Positions 5,894 to 6,960 of a stretch of DNA of 6,960 bases are shown here, piece after piece; within the stretch, counting starts at the first letter, position 1; every line of letters begins with the position of its first letter. The position numbers and the translations under genes were made by a program. Source of the DNA: Bacteroidia bacterium (GTDB lineage Bacteria > Bacteroidota > Bacteroidia > SpSt-205); the NCBI GenBank assembly GCA_025060275.1, contig JANXCJ010000110.1:1-6960 (forward strand), written 5' to 3'. Under the pieces are notes generated by a model. That model was not told the DNA's origin. It searched no databases and was given only the letters and a program-made list of their open reading frames with translations.

Positions 5894-6883
5894 TCGGCGT
5901 AGAGGAGCAGGTAACCCGTACTGCCTTAGGTCTTTCCAGGGAATAAGAGAGGTGTGAGGAAGTGGATCTTTCAGCCTTTCTAGATGTCCTATAAGCTGGA
6001 AATGTGTAAATTCATGCATAAAGGTAGGGGGCGTAGAAGGTGCTTCTTGCAGGACAGTGAAGGGTAAGCACCAGAGCCCCCCCCATAATCCTTGGTTGGT
6101 TCTTTTTTCCAGCCACACTCCCTCGGCATTTGCTGACAGGTAGAAAAGAAAATGTTGGGTGGGTTTAGGGCGAGCGGGGGGACGCACGGGGTATCTTAAA
6201 ACTTCTCCATCACTTAACGCTTTACATACCCTCTGTAAAGGGCATAGCAGGCACCTGGGGCGCTTAGGCGTACAAATAAGCTGGGCTAAATCCATGAAAG
6301 CGTATCCTACTTCTCGGGTGCGCCAAGAAGGTGGTAGTATATCTGCCTTCTGTTGGAATACCTTCCTTTGGGAAGAGGGAGTAGCATCTGCTGTCAGGCG
6401 GCTCAAGACCCGTAAAACATTACCGTCTACTGGTAAGTAATCAGAGTGCCCACAGAAGCATAGTATAGCCCTTGCAGTGTAGTCACCTATTCCTGAAAGG
6501 CTTAGGAGTACTTTTAGGGGGTCATGTGCTTTCAGGAGGGGCTCAAATCCTCCTTTCTCCCATACAATCAGCGCAGTTTTGTATAGATTATGGGCTCTTT
6601 GATAGTATCCTAAGCCTTGCCAAATTTCCAAAACAGCCTCAAGGGATGCACTGGCTAGCTTCTCTAACGAGGGGAAGCGAGCTAAGAATCTTTCTATGGT
6701 AGCTGCAGCTTGACTTATGCGGGTCTGCTGAAGAAGGGTTTCTGTGACCCATATAGTGTAGGGGTCTCGTGTATTCCGCCACCAGAGTTGGCGCCCTTGC
6801 TCACGATACCAGCTTAGTAGGGCTTTGAGGCTCTCTTCACTCTCCCAAAATCTTAATGATGACTCGTTTGCGGCGCTGCCCAT
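5843..6883 (-). CDS. mutY: A/G-specific adenine DNA glycosylase
   Basis: Base-excision repair enzyme that removes adenine paired with 8-oxoguanine, preventing G:C to T:A transversions. Numbered from the TTG at 6886 (347 residues): LLSWYREQGRQLWWRN (23-38) starts the glycosylase domain; WVTETLLQQTR (46-56) holds catalytic Glu49; the helix-hairpin-helix is LSGIGDYTARAIL (130-142) with Tyr136, as in Geobacillus MutY; catalytic Asp154 is in PVDGNVLRVLSR (152-163). The [4Fe-4S] cysteines are 205, 212, 215 and 221, an exact C-x6-C-x2-C-x5-C. The C-terminal NUDIX-like 8-oxoG-recognition domain has GLWGGLWCLPF (266-276) and the FSH-type loop HEFTHF (291-296). Length is typical, so the enzyme looks fully functional. 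I chose the ATG at 6883 (346 residues) over the adjacent TTG. No other ATG, GTG or TTG codon lies between it and the conserved domain, so the gene must start inside the upstream YjbQ-family gene. Its 3' end overlaps the protease gene tail-to-tail. Confidence 0.95.
   Translation of the reverse strand: MGSAANESSLRFWESEESLKALLSWYREQGRQLWWRNTRDPYTIWVTETLLQQTRISQAAATIERFLARFPSLEKLASASLEAVLEIWQGLGYYQRAHNLYKTALIVWEKGGFEPLLKAHDPLKVLLSLSGIGDYTARAILCFCGHSDYLPVDGNVLRVLSRLTADATPSSQRKVFQQKADILPPSWRTREVGYAFMDLAQLICTPKRPRCLLCPLQRVCKALSDGEVLRYPVRPPARPKPTQHFLFYLSANAEGVWLEKRTNQGLWGGLWCLPFTVLQEAPSTPPTFMHEFTHFQLIGHLERLKDPLPHTSLIPWKDLRQYGLPAPLRRLLTREAETYGATLSTE
6077..6084 (-). repeat. G8 homopolymer in mutY coding strand
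   Basis: Eight Cs on the plus strand, i.e. eight Gs in the mutY coding strand. They encode part of the conserved Trp-Gly-Gly of the C-terminal domain motif GLWGGLW. The amino acids are required by the family, but the all-G codons are a choice. A slip would remove the 8-oxoG-recognition domain downstream. Confidence 0.6.
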
Positions 6884-6960
6884 CAAACTCTATGTAGAAA
6901 ATTTCTTGCCAAGGCCCCAAATCCAAGTCTCCCTTTGTAACAGGTAAGATGACTTGGAGG
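6837..6960 (-). CDS. yjbQ: YjbQ/UPF0047 family protein, C-terminal fragment (5' end outside window)
   Basis: Forty codons of a minus-strand gene entering from the right edge, with a TGA stop at 6837-6839. The visible tail contains VTKGDLDLGPWQEIFYIEFD and then GQRRKRVIIKILGE, matching the conserved C-terminal end of UPF0047/YjbQ proteins (pattern LGxWQxIxLxEFDGxRxRxVxVxxxG). These are small (about 130-140 residues) beta-rich trimeric proteins with reported weak thiamine-phosphate synthase activity; the true role is uncertain. The last 47 bases overlap the start of mutY in another frame. Both ends look natural for their families. It is the likely promoter-proximal partner of mutY in a two-gene unit. 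The family assignment rests on only 40 residues but the pattern is distinctive. Confidence 0.78.
   Translation of the reverse strand, partial: LQVILPVTKGDLDLGPWQEIFYIEFDGQRRKRVIIKILGE

Noticed and set aside
5895..5925. Possible hairpin just past the protease stop
   Set aside because: Only a three-base CAG/CTG pairing could be found and there is no U tract; it lies in conserved mutY coding sequence.
6159..6440. 93-codon plus-strand open frame
   Set aside because: It is antisense to well-conserved mutY codons, including the Fe-S cysteine region, and resembles no family.
6884..6892. Near match to TAnnTTTG on the minus strand directly before the mutY ATG
   Set aside because: Spacing is three bases instead of two between TA and TTTG, it abuts the start codon, and it lies in yjbQ coding sequence.
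1..6960. Search for tRNA, rRNA, CRISPR, insertion sequences, attachment sites and riboswitches
   Set aside because: Both strands are almost fully occupied by recognisable proteins; no direct-repeat array, terminal inverted repeat or cloverleaf was seen by eye.

Overview
The window reads as a compact stretch of a Bacteroidota chromosome. The main evidence is a secreted M43-type metalloprotease that ends in a type IX secretion (T9SS) sorting domain, a system known only from this phylum and close relatives. Exact copies of the Bacteroidota -7 promoter element TAnnTTTG lie just upstream of gene starts, and Shine-Dalgarno sequences are weak or absent. I cannot name a genus. Coding density is close to 100%: no gene-free stretch exceeds 40 bases, and several neighbours overlap. 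I see no tRNA, rRNA, CRISPR array, insertion sequence or clear intrinsic terminator.

Layout, left to right. The 3' half of a glycerol-3-phosphate dehydrogenase gene (glpD-like, + strand) enters from the left edge. It runs tail-to-tail, with a 15-base overlap, into a minus-strand cluster that is transcribed in the order ATP-grasp ligase (2431-3594), alpha/beta-hydrolase esterase (1694-2422), class I SAM methyltransferase (797-1654 or 1678). The ligase-esterase gap is only 8 bases, so those two are very probably one operon. The methyltransferase follows closely and may be part of it.

The ligase start faces, across 37 bases, the start of a 753-residue secreted protease on the + strand. Its architecture is signal peptide, M43 catalytic domain, three CUB domains, T9SS C-terminal domain. 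That short gap holds two divergent TAnnTTTG elements, each only 4-5 bases from its ATG, so both genes may be transcribed with essentially no leader.

The protease gene overlaps tail-to-tail by 51 bases with mutY (minus strand, adenine DNA glycosylase, all key residues present). The mutY start lies inside the 3' end of a YjbQ/UPF0047-family gene that enters from the right edge.

Functionally, glpD, mutY and yjbQ are housekeeping genes. The less ordinary part is the ligase/esterase/methyltransferase cluster, which looks able to build and modify an amide- or peptide-like small molecule of unknown identity, and the adjacent cell-surface or secreted multidomain protease. No shared role for protease and cluster can be shown from sequence alone. 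I found nothing I would call a demonstrably new system; the best candidates are the three-gene cluster and the leaderless divergent promoter arrangement.
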